Positions 45,387 to 55,326 are shown, numbered from the stretch's first letter. The stretch is DNA of 64,000 bases from Alphaproteobacteria bacterium (GCA_018650465.1 JABIFY010000024.1:1-64000); one strand, 5' to 3'. Made by a program: numbers and translations. The notes: generated from the letters alone by a model not told the origin.

Positions 45387-48077
45387 ATGCCCGGACAAAT
45401 CCATAATGCTCCAACCGAAGCCGTTTATTCGTTACTTCATTCACGGTCTGAGGGCCTGACCTGTTCCGAAGTGGCTGCCCGTATGGCGGAGATCGGCGGC
45501 AACACGCTTGAAGCCCCAAAAGGTATCTGGTGGCTGCAGAGCCTGGGCCGCCAATTCAGCAATTTCTTTAGTCTGCTGCTCGATTTTTCGGCATTGATCT
45601 GTTTCGTCGCCGACCGCATACAGCCGGGTGAGCAGATGTACATCCTTGGTTGGGCGCTGCTCGGTGTTTCAGTGCTCAACGCCATGTTTAGTTTTGTTCA
45701 GGAATTCCGGGCTGAGCGGGCGATGGTCGAACTACGTAAAATGCTGCCACAGCAAGTCAATGTCCGGCGCGACGGCGCGGACAGCGCGGTGGATGCCGCA
45801 GAGTTGGTGCCGGGGGACGTGATTGCACTACGGGAAGGCGACAAGGTACCGGCCGATGCGCGCCTTGTCGAAGTTCACGATCTGACCGTTAACAACGCCC
45901 CCCTTACAGGCGAGGCAAGACCGCTGGTACTTGAAGCCAGCGGGGTTGAAGGTTTACTCACCGACAGCCACAACATCGCCTTTGCCGGCTGCACAGTGCT
46001 CCGCGGTTCGGGTCGGGCGGTCGTCTTTGCCACGGGTTACCGAACCCAGTTCGGCCGTATCGCCAAGCTCTCTCAGAGTGTCAGGCATAATGCCTCGCCT
46101 CTGCAGCAGGAAATCGATCACATGGTCCGGATCCTCACCATCGTCGCGGTGACCATGGGACTGGTTTTCTTCGCTTACGGTGTCATCGCCGAGCGATCAC
46201 TGTGGGTCAGTCTTGTCTTCATGATGGGCATAATCGTTGCGAACGTGCCCGAAGGCCTGCTGCCTACCTTCACGTTGTCGCTGGCCATGGGTAGCCTGAG
46301 GATGGCCCGACGCAATGTACTCGTGAAAGAGTTGAACGCGGTCGAAGCAATGGGATCTGTGCACGTCATATGCACCGATAAAACCGGAACCCTGACACTC
46401 AACCGATTGACCGTGACACGACTGGCGCAGCCGGGCGGTGAGGACTATCCGGCTGGCACGGAGCGGCGGGAATTCCTCGACTTGGCGACCGCGACAACTG
46501 ATATCAGTTTCAATGAAAATGGCCTCAGCGGGGACCCCCTCGATGTTGCAATTGCGGAGCGGTTAACCTCAGAGGGTGGTAATCCCGCTGAAATATTGGG
46601 CCGGACAATTCAGCGCTTTGCGTTCGACGCAAACCGCCGTAGCGCTGGCGGCATCTTACAACGCGATGATCAATCGGTTCTCGTGGTAAAGGGTGCCTGG
46701 GAATCCCTGCGTCCTATTCTATCTGCCGTTTGCGTCACCCCGGGCGGCGATCCACAGCCGGTCAACGCAGAGCAACTGGCGGCCGCTGATGCCACAGTTC
46801 ACAAACTCGCCTCGCTTGGTCAGCGGGTAATTGCCGTGGCCCATCGACCGCTTAATGATGCGGACAAAACCCAAAAGGCTGACGAGCTGGAGCAGAATCT
46901 CGTGCTCGAAGGCTTCATCGGCTTTGAGGATCCGATCCGACCCGAAGTTCCGGATGCGACCTCACGATGCCGGGAGGCTGGAATCGGCATGATCATTGTC
47001 ACCGGCGACCACCCGGAGACAGCAGAGGCCGTCGCCCGCCAAGCCGGTATCCTACCGCCTGGCGACGGTGGGCCGGCCACTGTTACAGGTGATCAACTGG
47101 CCGATATGCACGAACGAGAACTCATCGAACGGCTTGAGAACGGCGCCGCTGTCTTCGCCCGCACCAACCCCGAGCAGAAGATGAAGATCGTCACTGCGCT
47201 ACATCAGATGGGGCGAGTCGTCGCTGTGACTGGTGACGGCGTCAATGATGCACCGGCGCTCAAGGCCGCCGATGTTGGCATCGCCATGGGGCGTGACGGC
47301 ACCGACGTTGCGCGTGAAGCGGCCCAGGTAATCCTGCTGGATGACAATTTCGCCTCCATCGTTGCCGGAATCGAGGAAGGCCGCACGATTTTTTCCAATA
47401 TTCAGAAATTTACCAATTATGTGCTGGTCAGCAACGGGCCGGAAATTCTGCCCTACCTGATCTACATGTTGTTTCCGGTGCCGCTTGCATTGACGGTTAT
47501 TCAGATTCTCACTATTGACCTCGGAACCGACATTATTCCGTCGATGGCTCTGGGTCAGGAAAAACCGCGCCGGGGGATCATGCGTCAGCCTCCGCGCAAA
47601 CGCCATGAAAGGCTTATGTCGTGGCGGCTGATAGCCCACAGCTATTTGTTCCTTGGACTCATCGAAGCCATGTTTTCACTCAGCCTTTTTTTCTGGGTGC
47701 TTGTAGCTGGCGGTTGGACATGGGGCCAAGAGCTGGGTTCGGACGACATCCTCTATCGCGCGGCGACCGGCATAACACTTGCCTCCATACTGCTGATGCA
47801 GATCGGTAATCTATTGGGTCGCCGCTCGCGCTACGGAAGCGGTCTGGACCGCTCTATTTTTTCGAACCCATTGATGCTCATTGGCATTTTGGTTGAAGCA
47901 GCAATTTCCTGGGCAATCCTTTATTATCCACCGTTCAGCCAGATCATCGGTACTGGTCCAGTCGACCTGCATATCTATCTCGTCGCCTGGCTCGGTTGCC
48001 CTCTGGTCTTCCTCGCCGATTTGGGCCGTAAACGCCTGGCCAAGGCGTGGCTGACCCATGACCAGGCTGGCGCATAG
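45387..48077 (+). CDS. P-type ATPase with Na,K-ATPase-like (P2C) signatures
   Basis: An 896-residue pump. Motifs: LTGEA in the actuator domain, CTDKTGTLTLN phosphorylation site, [20 protein letters not shown] hinge. Helix 4 reads VANVPEGLLPTFTLS, helix 5 VSNGPEILPYLIY and helix 6 TIDLGTDIIPSMALGQE. These match animal Na,K-ATPase motifs (NVPEGLL, SNIPEITP, DLGTDMVPA) better than calcium pumps, so Na+ or K+/H+ exchange is suggested. The real start is ATG 45387; the open frame upstream to 44904 overlaps usp out of frame. No beta subunit is seen. Confidence 0.9.
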   Translation: MPGQIHNAPTEAVYSLLHSRSEGLTCSEVAARMAEIGGNTLEAPKGIWWLQSLGRQFSNFFSLLLDFSALICFVADRIQPGEQMYILGWALLGVSVLNAMFSFVQEFRAERAMVELRKMLPQQVNVRRDGADSAVDAAELVPGDVIALREGDKVPADARLVEVHDLTVNNAPLTGEARPLVLEASGVEGLLTDSHNIAFAGCTVLRGSGRAVVFATGYRTQFGRIAKLSQSVRHNASPLQQEIDHMVRILTIVAVTMGLVFFAYGVIAERSLWVSLVFMMGIIVANVPEGLLPTFTLSLAMGSLRMARRNVLVKELNAVEAMGSVHVICTDKTGTLTLNRLTVTRLAQPGGEDYPAGTERREFLDLATATTDISFNENGLSGDPLDVAIAERLTSEGGNPAEILGRTIQRFAFDANRRSAGGILQRDDQSVLVVKGAWESLRPILSAVCVTPGGDPQPVNAEQLAAADATVHKLASLGQRVIAVAHRPLNDADKTQKADELEQNLVLEGFIGFEDPIRPEVPDATSRCREAGIGMIIVTGDHPETAEAVARQAGILPPGDGGPATVTGDQLADMHERELIERLENGAAVFARTNPEQKMKIVTALHQMGRVVAVTGDGVNDAPALKAADVGIAMGRDGTDVAREAAQVILLDDNFASIVAGIEEGRTIFSNIQKFTNYVLVSNGPEILPYLIYMLFPVPLALTVIQILTIDLGTDIIPSMALGQEKPRRGIMRQPPRKRHERLMSWRLIAHSYLFLGLIEAMFSLSLFFWVLVAGGWTWGQELGSDDILYRAATGITLASILLMQIGNLLGRRSRYGSGLDRSIFSNPLMLIGILVEAAISWAILYYPPFSQIIGTGPVDLHIYLVAWLGCPLVFLADLGRKRLAKAWLTHDQAGA

Positions 48078-48087
48078 ATTATGGCTG

Positions 48088-48176
48088 CCAATCCCGCGCC
48101 ACGTCCGTTTCTCGCTATCAACGGACACTTTGAATAAAAAAGTCTGCTTTGGGGGGCGAAGCGGACGTGGATTGGT
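48088..48176. repeat. Inverted repeat between ATPase and broken MFS gene
   Basis: CCACGTCCG at 48099-48107 pairs with CGGACGTGG at 48162-48170, flanked by CCAATCC and ATTGG. The convergent setting fits an mRNA end structure or an old insertion footprint. Confidence 0.5.
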
Positions 48177-48213
48177 TCCGTTGAAAACTTCGGTTGTTGA
48201 TCCTTCTTGGAAA

Positions 48214-49222
48214 TCAGTCGTGACTTGATCCTGTGACAGGGTCTTGGCCTTCACGGGATTTGGCAACTCGTTTGAAATGATCAGGATGCTTTGCGTATTC
48301 CACGATATTTTCAAAGTGATCAAGGTGCATTTGATGCATGAAGCCGTGAACACTGGCGGGCCGTAGAGCCTCGTCATGATCAGGTTTCTTTACCAACATG
48401 ATGCAGGCCGCGCCCGCTAAGCAAGCAAAGCCGCAGATGGAAAACGCCAGGGGAAAGTTGCCCATATCACCAAGCACGCCCCCCAGCAACGGCCCGGCAA
48501 CGCCCCCTACACCGTAGGACAGAAAAACAAACGGATAGTTCTGGCCGATCAGATCATTACCAAAAACATCGGCTGTTAATGTTGGAAACAATGCGAAGTT
48601 ACCACCAAAATTGAATCCGATCAGCATGGCACCAAAATACAAAAGATATTCATTTCCGGCCATGCTGGTAAATGAGAACAAGATAACAGCTTGGGTAATT
48701 GTCATGGCCGCAACGGATTTTCGTCGCCCAATTATATCGCTCAGTGTTCCCCACACGATGCGACCTACCCCGTTGGCAAGACTGAAGAATACGGCCATGG
48801 CGGTGCCCGCAATGGCACTTGCTTCCAGTACCCCATACCCGTTTGTTTGCAGGGCTTCCATCGGGTAAAGCTTCATCAGGCCAATGGACATTAGTCCGGC
48901 TCCGGCACTGACGGTAAAGGTCAAAAAAATCAGATAAAACTGAGGCGTACGCAACATTTCCAAAACCGTGTAGTTCTGGGTTCCTTTCGTCGCGGCTGGC
49001 GAGTTTTCGATAAAGCCTTCCGGTTTCCAACCCTTTGGCGGCATCACCATCCATATGCTCCCCGCAAGTATGAGGGTTGAGAAAGCCCCGCCATAGATGA
49101 GAAATGTCATTGATAAACCGTAAAGCTCAATTAGATGACCCCAGGCCAATACCAGCGCCACCGATCAAGCCAACGCCAAGACAAACAGACCAAAATTCGG
49201 TGCCGCCAAAAAGACCCGCGAT
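48214..49222 (-). pseudogene. OxlT-like MFS transporter, truncated and internally deleted
   Basis: The open frame 48214-49161 encodes the last ~315 residues of an oxalate/formate-antiporter-like MFS protein (LYGLSMTFLIYGG onward). Upstream, in another frame, 49139-49222 reads AGLFGGTEFWSVCLGVGLIG and then GAGIGLG, a typical TM3-TM4 segment of the same family. About 50 residues between the two pieces are missing and the frame shifts, and the first ~90 residues are replaced by the RepA fragment. The product is unlikely to function. Confidence 0.82.
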
Positions 49223-49685
49223 TATCGTTGTAGACCCCCTGCTGTCCTATCTGGTGGGGGATGAGGACAACAGCGCCAATGTCAGTGGGTTTTTTGATGT
49301 TCTAATGGCATATGCTGCGCGCTCCTGGTGCACAGTGCTGCTGGTGCACCATCTGACAAAAAAAGCGAAGCCAACCTCCCTGAAGCATGTTCACAACATG
49401 ATACGCGGCTCAGCCGTACTGAGACACCGCTCCAGGATGGTGCTGGGGCTGATAAGTCCGTGCACGGGCGTTCGGGTGTCAGGCATTACAAAAAACAACT
49501 TTCTGGAAAACGATGTCTCATGGGCGGAAATCCAAATCAAACTGGAGAAGGGGTGTCCTGTTGCAATATCTGAAAATCAGAGACCCCGGAACAAGAAACC
49601 TGCCCGCCAACAAGGTCACAGTAGTCTGCTTGAGGCAATTATTGACTTGATTGCCGACGGAAACCGGGTGACCAGACCCGCGTGA
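49216..49685 (+). pseudogene. RepA/AAA_25-type ATPase fragment, 5'-truncated
   Basis: From about 49216 the plus strand encodes RPAIIVVDPLLSYLVGDEDN (Walker B strand), then LLVHHLTKKAKP and NMIRGSAVLRHRSRMVLGL, as in the second half of RepA/primase-type hexameric ATPases of phages and plasmids. The Walker A half is missing; the open frame continues upstream to 49104 only through antisense MFS sequence. It ends in a GTGA overlap with the Sel1 pseudogene, so both came in together. Confidence 0.75.
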
Positions 49686-50188
49686 CGGCTCAGCTAGGAA
49701 ATGCTGAGTCACAATATTTGGCGGCCAGAGATAAACATTGGGACCTTGAATATGCCATGCCGTTGTATCGGGAAGCGGCAGAACAGGGACATGCTGGGGC
49801 ACTCTAACAACTGGGTACAATATTCTATGAGGGCAAGCCTGATCACATCGCCAGGGACCCCGTTGAAGCAGTCAGGTGGCTGCACAAGGCCGCCGAAAAG
49901 GAACATCCGGCAGCTCAAACCGTACTTGGTGTCATGTACGAAAAAGGTGATGGTGTAGAGAAAGACATCGAAGTGGCAGTTGGTTGGAATCGCAGGGCAA
50001 CCGACGGAAGGGGCGTTTCAGCACAATTTCAGATGGGCGTCAGATACACCGAAGGAAGTGGTGTCAGACAGGATCATGCAGAGGCGGCGCGATGGTATCG
50101 CAAGGCAACCGACAGCGGACATCATGAAGCTTCTGTTCGTCTCGGCAACCTGTTATTCAGTGTTTTTCTTCTTGCTGTTTTTACCTGA
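49682..50188 (+). pseudogene. Sel1-repeat protein gene, interrupted
   Basis: One frame reads through four Sel1-type repeats (AMPLYREAAEQGHAGAL, AVRWLHKAAEKEHPAAQTVL, VGWNRRATDGRGVSAQFQMG, AARWYRKATDSGHHEASVRL) but is stopped by TAA at 49805-49807. A GTG at 49682 could be the original start. After about 50150 the frame runs antisense into the flotillin gene (LLFSVFLLAVFT), so the natural 3' end is also lost. Sel1 repeats mediate protein contacts. Confidence 0.78.
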
Positions 50189-51778
50189 TGACCCCGGACC
50201 TTTGACCAGACCATCTTCGATGCTAATACCAAGTTCTTCGCCGATTTTTTTCAGCGCCGGTAGCTGTACTGCCATTTCCATGATGGAGTCGATAGCCTGG
50301 TTGACGACAGGTTTGTTACCATCACTGCCACTACCGCCACTGTTACCAAGGCCAGAAATGTTGTGGACCTTGATGCTGTCAATCTTTTCAGCTGGTTTGA
50401 CCATTTCGGCTACGACTTTGGGCAGGGCTTCCAGCCGGGCCAGTTCCATTTTCATATCAACAATTTTCTCGCTCTGAGTATTCTCAGCCTCATTCAGAGC
50501 CTGCCGGGCTTCGGCCTCAGCCATCATGATCTTGCGTTTGGCATCCGCGTCGAGTTCAGCCGCCTGGGCACGGTCAGTGGCGGCATCCTTGTCTGCCTTT
50601 GCCGCAATGCGGATTTTGTCCGCAGCCGTCTCCGCTTCACTGCGTGCCGTCATGCCGGCGATCTCCAGCCGCCGTTTCGCATCAGCGATCTGCCGGGCCG
50701 ACTGCACCGCCTCTGAGGATTTGACGGCGGCGGCACGCACATCGTCCGCTTCTGCCTGGGCACGACTTTCTTCCTGAGACTTGCCGGCCAGAGAAATTTG
50801 GCGATCCATATTGGAAATTTCGATATCGCGCTCACGTGCGATCTCGGATGTCTCCAGATCCTTGTCCTTGGCGATTTCAGCCTGTCTTGTCGCTTGTTCA
50901 CGGGCGATATCAGAAGCACGAATTTGTTGTTCCATCTGAATGCGGGCCTGGGCTGCTTCCCGTTCTGCCGTCGCTTTCTGCCGGGCAACTTCGGCCAGCT
51001 GCGCAGCCTTCAAGGTTTCGATCTCGCGGACCTGGGAAATTTCGGCTTCCCGTTCTTCCAGATCAATTTGCAATTTGCGCTTACTGGCTTCCATGGCTGC
51101 GCGGCGCACGGAAACTTCGGAATCGGATTCGATTTCAGCTCGTTCCTTTTTGGATTTGGCAATCACTTCGGCCAACTTGCGCATACCCACCGCATTGAAA
51201 GCGTTGTTTTCATCCAGATTGTCAAAGGGTGTCTGATCCAGCGCAGACAGCGAAACAGATTCCAGATTGAGGCCGTTTATGGCCAGCGAATCTGACAGGC
51301 TGTCCCTGACTTCAGCAACAAAGGCACCACGGTTTTCATGCAGCTCATCCATGCTCATACGTGCCGAGACTGAACGCAAGGCGTCCACCAGTTTGCCTTC
51401 AATCAGTTCCAGCAACTGATCGGCGTGGAAGGTCCGGCGACCAAGGGTCTGGACCGCTCGGGCAATATCCTCTTCCTCGGAGCGAACAGAGACATAAAAT
51501 TCCACACCCACATCGACGCGCAAGCGGTCTTTGGTGATAAGGGCAGCTTCACCCGTCCGGTTAACTTCCAGGCGCAGCGTCTGCATGTTGACGCGGGAAA
51601 TCTCGTGGAAATAGGGGAGCGCCAGGGTTCCCCCGTCCATGACAACCTTGCGACCGCCAACACCTGTACGCACCAGGCTGACTTCGCGGGTTCCCCGTTC
51701 ATAGAACCAGGCCAGAACAACGATGATCACGGCCAGGATAATAATAATGGCGATGGTCCAGAGAATAGTATTTGTCAT
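50153..51778 (-). CDS. Flotillin-family (SPFH/YqiK-like) membrane protein
   Basis: A 541-residue protein: N-terminal membrane helix (ILWTIAIIIILAVIIVVLAW), SPFH/band-7 domain (about 30-210), a very long Ala/Glu-rich coiled coil (about 210-460, with many AEA/REA heptads) and a Gly/Ser-rich then Lys-rich tail. Flotillins form membrane scaffolds. It follows the SDR gene by 54 nt on the same strand, so it may be the last gene of the nine-gene operon or have its own promoter. Confidence 0.9.
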   Translation of the reverse strand: MTNTILWTIAIIIILAVIIVVLAWFYERGTREVSLVRTGVGGRKVVMDGGTLALPYFHEISRVNMQTLRLEVNRTGEAALITKDRLRVDVGVEFYVSVRSEEEDIARAVQTLGRRTFHADQLLELIEGKLVDALRSVSARMSMDELHENRGAFVAEVRDSLSDSLAINGLNLESVSLSALDQTPFDNLDENNAFNAVGMRKLAEVIAKSKKERAEIESDSEVSVRRAAMEASKRKLQIDLEEREAEISQVREIETLKAAQLAEVARQKATAEREAAQARIQMEQQIRASDIAREQATRQAEIAKDKDLETSEIARERDIEISNMDRQISLAGKSQEESRAQAEADDVRAAAVKSSEAVQSARQIADAKRRLEIAGMTARSEAETAADKIRIAAKADKDAATDRAQAAELDADAKRKIMMAEAEARQALNEAENTQSEKIVDMKMELARLEALPKVVAEMVKPAEKIDSIKVHNISGLGNSGGSGSDGNKPVVNQAIDSIMEMAVQLPALKKIGEELGISIEDGLVKGPGSSGKNSKKKNTE

Positions 51779-51832
51779 CTTCTTTTCCTCAGAGCTAGAG
51801 CCTGTGGTGTCGTTAAATAATTCATGTGCGGA

Positions 51833-52654
51833 TTACAAATCGTGCATGCCGCACAGGATGTTGGAGGACATGCCCCCGTCGGCCGGAATGTTGGTGCCGC
51901 GAATCCATGTTGTCATGTCAGATAGCAAAAAGGCCACGACAGGCGCGATGTCCTCAGGTGTGGCGGGGCGATCCATTACACGGCGGTCTTCTTCGGCCCG
52001 CTCCCCCAGGGTTTCCAGGAAGTCCTTCAAGATGGGCGTGTCCACAGGTCCCGGGCTGACGGCATTCATGCGAATACCGCGATCTCGCCATGTCCAGCGA
52101 TGTTGCATGGTCCAAACGATCAGAGCTTCCTTGGAGAAGAAATAGGACCGGCCTTTTTCTTCTGCGATGCCGTGGCGTTGCACAAATTCTGCGACCTCAT
52201 CAAAATCCAGATCAGCACTTTCCTTGATTTGCGCGATACTGTTGGGCCAGCCGAACCCGGCCAGCGAGGCAAGATTTACGATGGAGGCGCCATCTGCAAG
52301 TTTGGGGATCATGCCTTCGGTAAAATATTTCAGCCCCACCAGATTAACCTTGATGACGGTCTCTGCCAGAGCCGTCGGTGGCAGTCCGGCAATATTCGCA
52401 ATACCGTCTGTGTCCTTGGGCAAGGCCAGGATAAGGGCCTGGATAGCGCGCTTGTCCGAAAGGTCGGCGATGTACAACTCGTCCACATGCTCAGTGGTCT
52501 TGTTGACATCAATGCCAATAACATCGCCGCCCAGTTTCTTGACAGTGCGTGCTGTTTCAAGACCAATGCCGGAAGAACAACCCGTAACAATGATGGTCTT
52601 GCCCTTGAGTATCTTTTTGGCTTTCCAGTCTGGACCGTTTTGCAATTCGTTCAT
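51833..52654 (-). CDS. Short-chain dehydrogenase, coniferyl-alcohol-dehydrogenase-like
   Basis: A 273-residue SDR with the cofactor motif TGCSSGIG, structural NIAG (ANIAGLPP), NLAS and the catalytic Y-x3-K (YFFSKEAL). The block TWRDRGIRMNAVSPGPVDTP and the distal DFLETLGERAEED fit the CalA-type coniferyl alcohol dehydrogenase group. It would oxidise a phenylpropenol to its aldehyde with NAD+. Located 10 nt after an aldehyde dehydrogenase gene that could take the next step. Confidence 0.87.
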   Translation of the reverse strand: MNELQNGPDWKAKKILKGKTIIVTGCSSGIGLETARTVKKLGGDVIGIDVNKTTEHVDELYIADLSDKRAIQALILALPKDTDGIANIAGLPPTALAETVIKVNLVGLKYFTEGMIPKLADGASIVNLASLAGFGWPNSIAQIKESADLDFDEVAEFVQRHGIAEEKGRSYFFSKEALIVWTMQHRWTWRDRGIRMNAVSPGPVDTPILKDFLETLGERAEEDRRVMDRPATPEDIAPVVAFLLSDMTTWIRGTNIPADGGMSSNILCGMHDL

Positions 52655-52664
52655 CGATTAATCC

Positions 52665-54122
52665 TCAAAATACCGGCGGGTAGGGACGCCCACCGCGGTC
52701 CATTGTGATCCAGCGTGTTTCAGTAAAGTTCTCCATTGCCCAACGTCCACCATAGCGCCCGACACCGGACGACTTCACACCGCCAAAGGGGGCATGTGGT
52801 TCATCATTCACCGGTGAGCAGTTGATATGGCACATGCCGGTCTCAAGTCGTTCGGCGATGGCGAGGCCCCGGTTTTCATCGCGGGTAATCACGCCCGACG
52901 ACAATCCGTATTCCGTATCATTGGCAATGGTGATGGCTTCTTCGTCGGTGCGGAAGGGAATAACCGGCACGACCGGGCCAAAGGTTTCCTCGCGGTAAAC
53001 TTTCATGTCCGGCGTCACTCCCGTCAAAATGGTCGGGCTAACAAACCGGCCCTCAACACCACCACCAACAACTGCGGTGGCACCACGCGCCAGGGCATCA
53101 TCGATCTGATCCTTGACCTTGGCGGCCTGTTTGTCGTTGATCAACGGGCCAATGACATTGCTGTGGTCACTGGTCGGACCGACTTTCAATTTTGCGGCTC
53201 TGGCTGTGAAGCCTTCCATAAACTCGTCATAGATATTTTCGTGAACCAGCAGTTTTTCCACGGACATGCAGATCTGGCCCTGGTGCATAAAGCTGCCAAA
53301 ACTGGCCGATGAGGTGGCACGCTCCATATCGGCGTCATCGCAGATGATCAGCGCATCCTTGCCGCCCAGTTCAATGCAGCATTTTTTCAGGTGCGCGCCC
53401 GCTTTGGCCGCGATCTGGCGTCCGACGGCGGTTGAACCGGTGAAGACGATACCCTTCACAAGCGGATGTTCAATCAGTTCATCGCCGACCTCTGGTACAT
53501 TGTCGCGAGAGCAGGTGACAACATTGAGCACACCAGGCGGCAGCCCGGCTTCCTCGGCGATTTCAGCGAACAGCAGACCACCACAATATGGAGTTTCTTC
53601 GGATGGTTTGAGCACGATTGTGTTCCCGGCTGCCAGGGCAAAGGCCATCGGGCGACTGGTCAGAACCAGTGGTACATTCCACGGGCTGATCACCGATACC
53701 ACACCAAGCGGTCTGCGTGTGGCCATGGAAATCTTGTTGTGTTCTGACGGCAACATTTCACCAATTGAGCCATAACAGGCGGCCGAAGCAGCGTGCCAGG
53801 CATCGGCGGTCAAGCCAACTTCGAACATGCCCTTGCCAAACCAGCCTCCGCCTTCGGCCATGATAGCCTCACAGATTTCCGGGCGGCGCTTTTCCAGAAT
53901 GTCGGCAAACTTTGTCATCATGCGGGCACGGTGCGTGAACGGCTCGGATGACCATCCAGGCAAAGCTGCCTGGGCCGCGTCGATGGCCTGGCGAACTTCC
54001 CGGCGGCCCCCGTCAGGGACATCTGCCCAGACAGAACCATCAGATGGATTAAAGGACGGAAACCCTTTGTTGATGGGCTGCCATTGACCATTGATGTACA
54101 GACCTTTGAATTGTTTAACCAT
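52665..54122 (-). CDS. Aldehyde dehydrogenase, aromatic-aldehyde type
   Basis: A 485-residue NAD(P)-dependent ALDH with the Rossmann FTGSTAVGR, the catalytic Glu in ELGGKDALI and the nucleophile Cys in HQGQICMS. Resembles vanillin/benzaldehyde dehydrogenases. It lies one nucleotide after livF and 10 nt before the SDR gene. Probable role: oxidation of an aromatic aldehyde such as coniferaldehyde (inference from neighbours). Confidence 0.92.
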   Translation of the reverse strand: MVKQFKGLYINGQWQPINKGFPSFNPSDGSVWADVPDGGRREVRQAIDAAQAALPGWSSEPFTHRARMMTKFADILEKRRPEICEAIMAEGGGWFGKGMFEVGLTADAWHAASAACYGSIGEMLPSEHNKISMATRRPLGVVSVISPWNVPLVLTSRPMAFALAAGNTIVLKPSEETPYCGGLLFAEIAEEAGLPPGVLNVVTCSRDNVPEVGDELIEHPLVKGIVFTGSTAVGRQIAAKAGAHLKKCCIELGGKDALIICDDADMERATSSASFGSFMHQGQICMSVEKLLVHENIYDEFMEGFTARAAKLKVGPTSDHSNVIGPLINDKQAAKVKDQIDDALARGATAVVGGGVEGRFVSPTILTGVTPDMKVYREETFGPVVPVIPFRTDEEAITIANDTEYGLSSGVITRDENRGLAIAERLETGMCHINCSPVNDEPHAPFGGVKSSGVGRYGGRWAMENFTETRWITMDRGGRPYPPVF

Positions 54123-54123
54123 G

Positions 54124-55326
54124 TCAGTCCCCCTTCACGCGAGTCAGTTTGCCGCTTTTGCGACGATAGATTTTGACGTCCGGTTCCTTTTTCCAGACCT
54201 CGATATCGGGCAAGTTGGCGAATGTGTCTGGTTGTCGCATTGGCTTTCTTGCCAGCACTTCAGGCTTGGAAGCCTCTGATCTCTGCTCGGGTGTCGGGAG
54301 GCGGGCATCTGCCGCGGCCTTCTCCATTTCCGACAGAACCGTGGCCAGTTCGTTGCCTGGTCCGAGATAGGTTTTGGGAACGGTCTTGCGCTCAGCCTTG
54401 TATCCCTGTCGGGCCTCTCTGGCTTCGACGATATGCTCGGATTGCAGGTTTGCGGCGTGGCGCACCAGTTCATCGATGCCACCGGCAACGATATCGTCGG
54501 TTCGGTTCCGGGCCAGACCAGTGCCTGCGGAAATAAACGACAAGGCTTGTTTTTCTGCTGCGCCTGCTTCTGCATGGTGATCGTGCAAGGCTGTTGGGCG
54601 CGCCGCTGGCGCATCGGAAGCAACCCCGAGATAGGCTTTTTGTACCGCCGGATCATTGGCCAGACTGGCGGCATCATCTTCACCAATAATATGGGCGTTT
54701 TCCAGAAGGTATCCACGATCGGCAATGGCCAAGCTCTGTTTGGCATTCTGTTCCACCAGCAAGATGCCAAGGCCGGTTTTACGAACCTCTGCAAGGTTGT
54801 GGAACAATTCTTTGCACAGTAAGGGAGACAAACCGAGCGACGGTTCATCCAGCATCAAAATGGCCGGGGCTGACATCATGGCCCGCCCGATGGCGACCAT
54901 CTGCTGCTCCCCACCACTCATGGTACGAACGGTTTGGGCTTTTCGCTCAGCCAGTTTCGGGAACAGGGACAGGACCCGATCCATATTCTGCTGTTGGTCC
55001 GCCCGTGCCCGCGCCGCGTAGGCACCCAGGACAAGATTTTCCTGCACCGTCATGTCGGCGAAGACACCGCGTCCTTCGGGCACAAGGGCAATCCCCTGTT
55101 CGACAATTTCGTGCGGCGGCATCCTGGAAATCGGCACACCATCCATCAACACGTCGCCGGAAACATCCCCTTCGCTCATGCCCCCTATGGCCCGCAACAG
55201 GGAGCTTTTACCGGCACCATTGGCGCCCAGGATGACGACGATTTCGCCCTTGCCAACGGATAAAGACACATCTGCCAGGGCGCGGTGTTGGCCGTAGGAA
55301 ACGCCAAGTTTGCGAACCTCAAGCAT
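54124..55326 (-). CDS. livF: Branched-chain-type ABC transporter ATPase LivF with C-terminal extension
   Basis: A 400-residue protein. Residues 1-235 are a normal LivF ATPase: Walker A GANGAGKSS, signature MSGGEQQM, Walker B ILMLDEPS, switch His replaced by LLVEQN. LivF is normally about 235-240 residues; here about 160 extra residues follow, Ala/Glu/Lys/Pro-rich with no known domain, including RKPMRQPDTFANLPDIEVWK. The extension has normal codon use and stays in frame to the next gene's start. Overlaps livG by 8 nt. Confidence 0.93.
   Translation of the reverse strand: MLEVRKLGVSYGQHRALADVSLSVGKGEIVVILGANGAGKSSLLRAIGGMSEGDVSGDVLMDGVPISRMPPHEIVEQGIALVPEGRGVFADMTVQENLVLGAYAARARADQQQNMDRVLSLFPKLAERKAQTVRTMSGGEQQMVAIGRAMMSAPAILMLDEPSLGLSPLLCKELFHNLAEVRKTGLGILLVEQNAKQSLAIADRGYLLENAHIIGEDDAASLANDPAVQKAYLGVASDAPAARPTALHDHHAEAGAAEKQALSFISAGTGLARNRTDDIVAGGIDELVRHAANLQSEHIVEAREARQGYKAERKTVPKTYLGPGNELATVLSEMEKAAADARLPTPEQRSEASKPEVLARKPMRQPDTFANLPDIEVWKKEPDVKIYRRKSGKLTRVKGD

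Noticed and set aside
49104-49215. N-terminal part of the RepA-like ORF (MSLINRKAQLDD onward)
   Set aside because: These codons are antisense to MFS-coding sequence whose minus-strand translation fits the OxlT family, so they are chance extension, not RepA.
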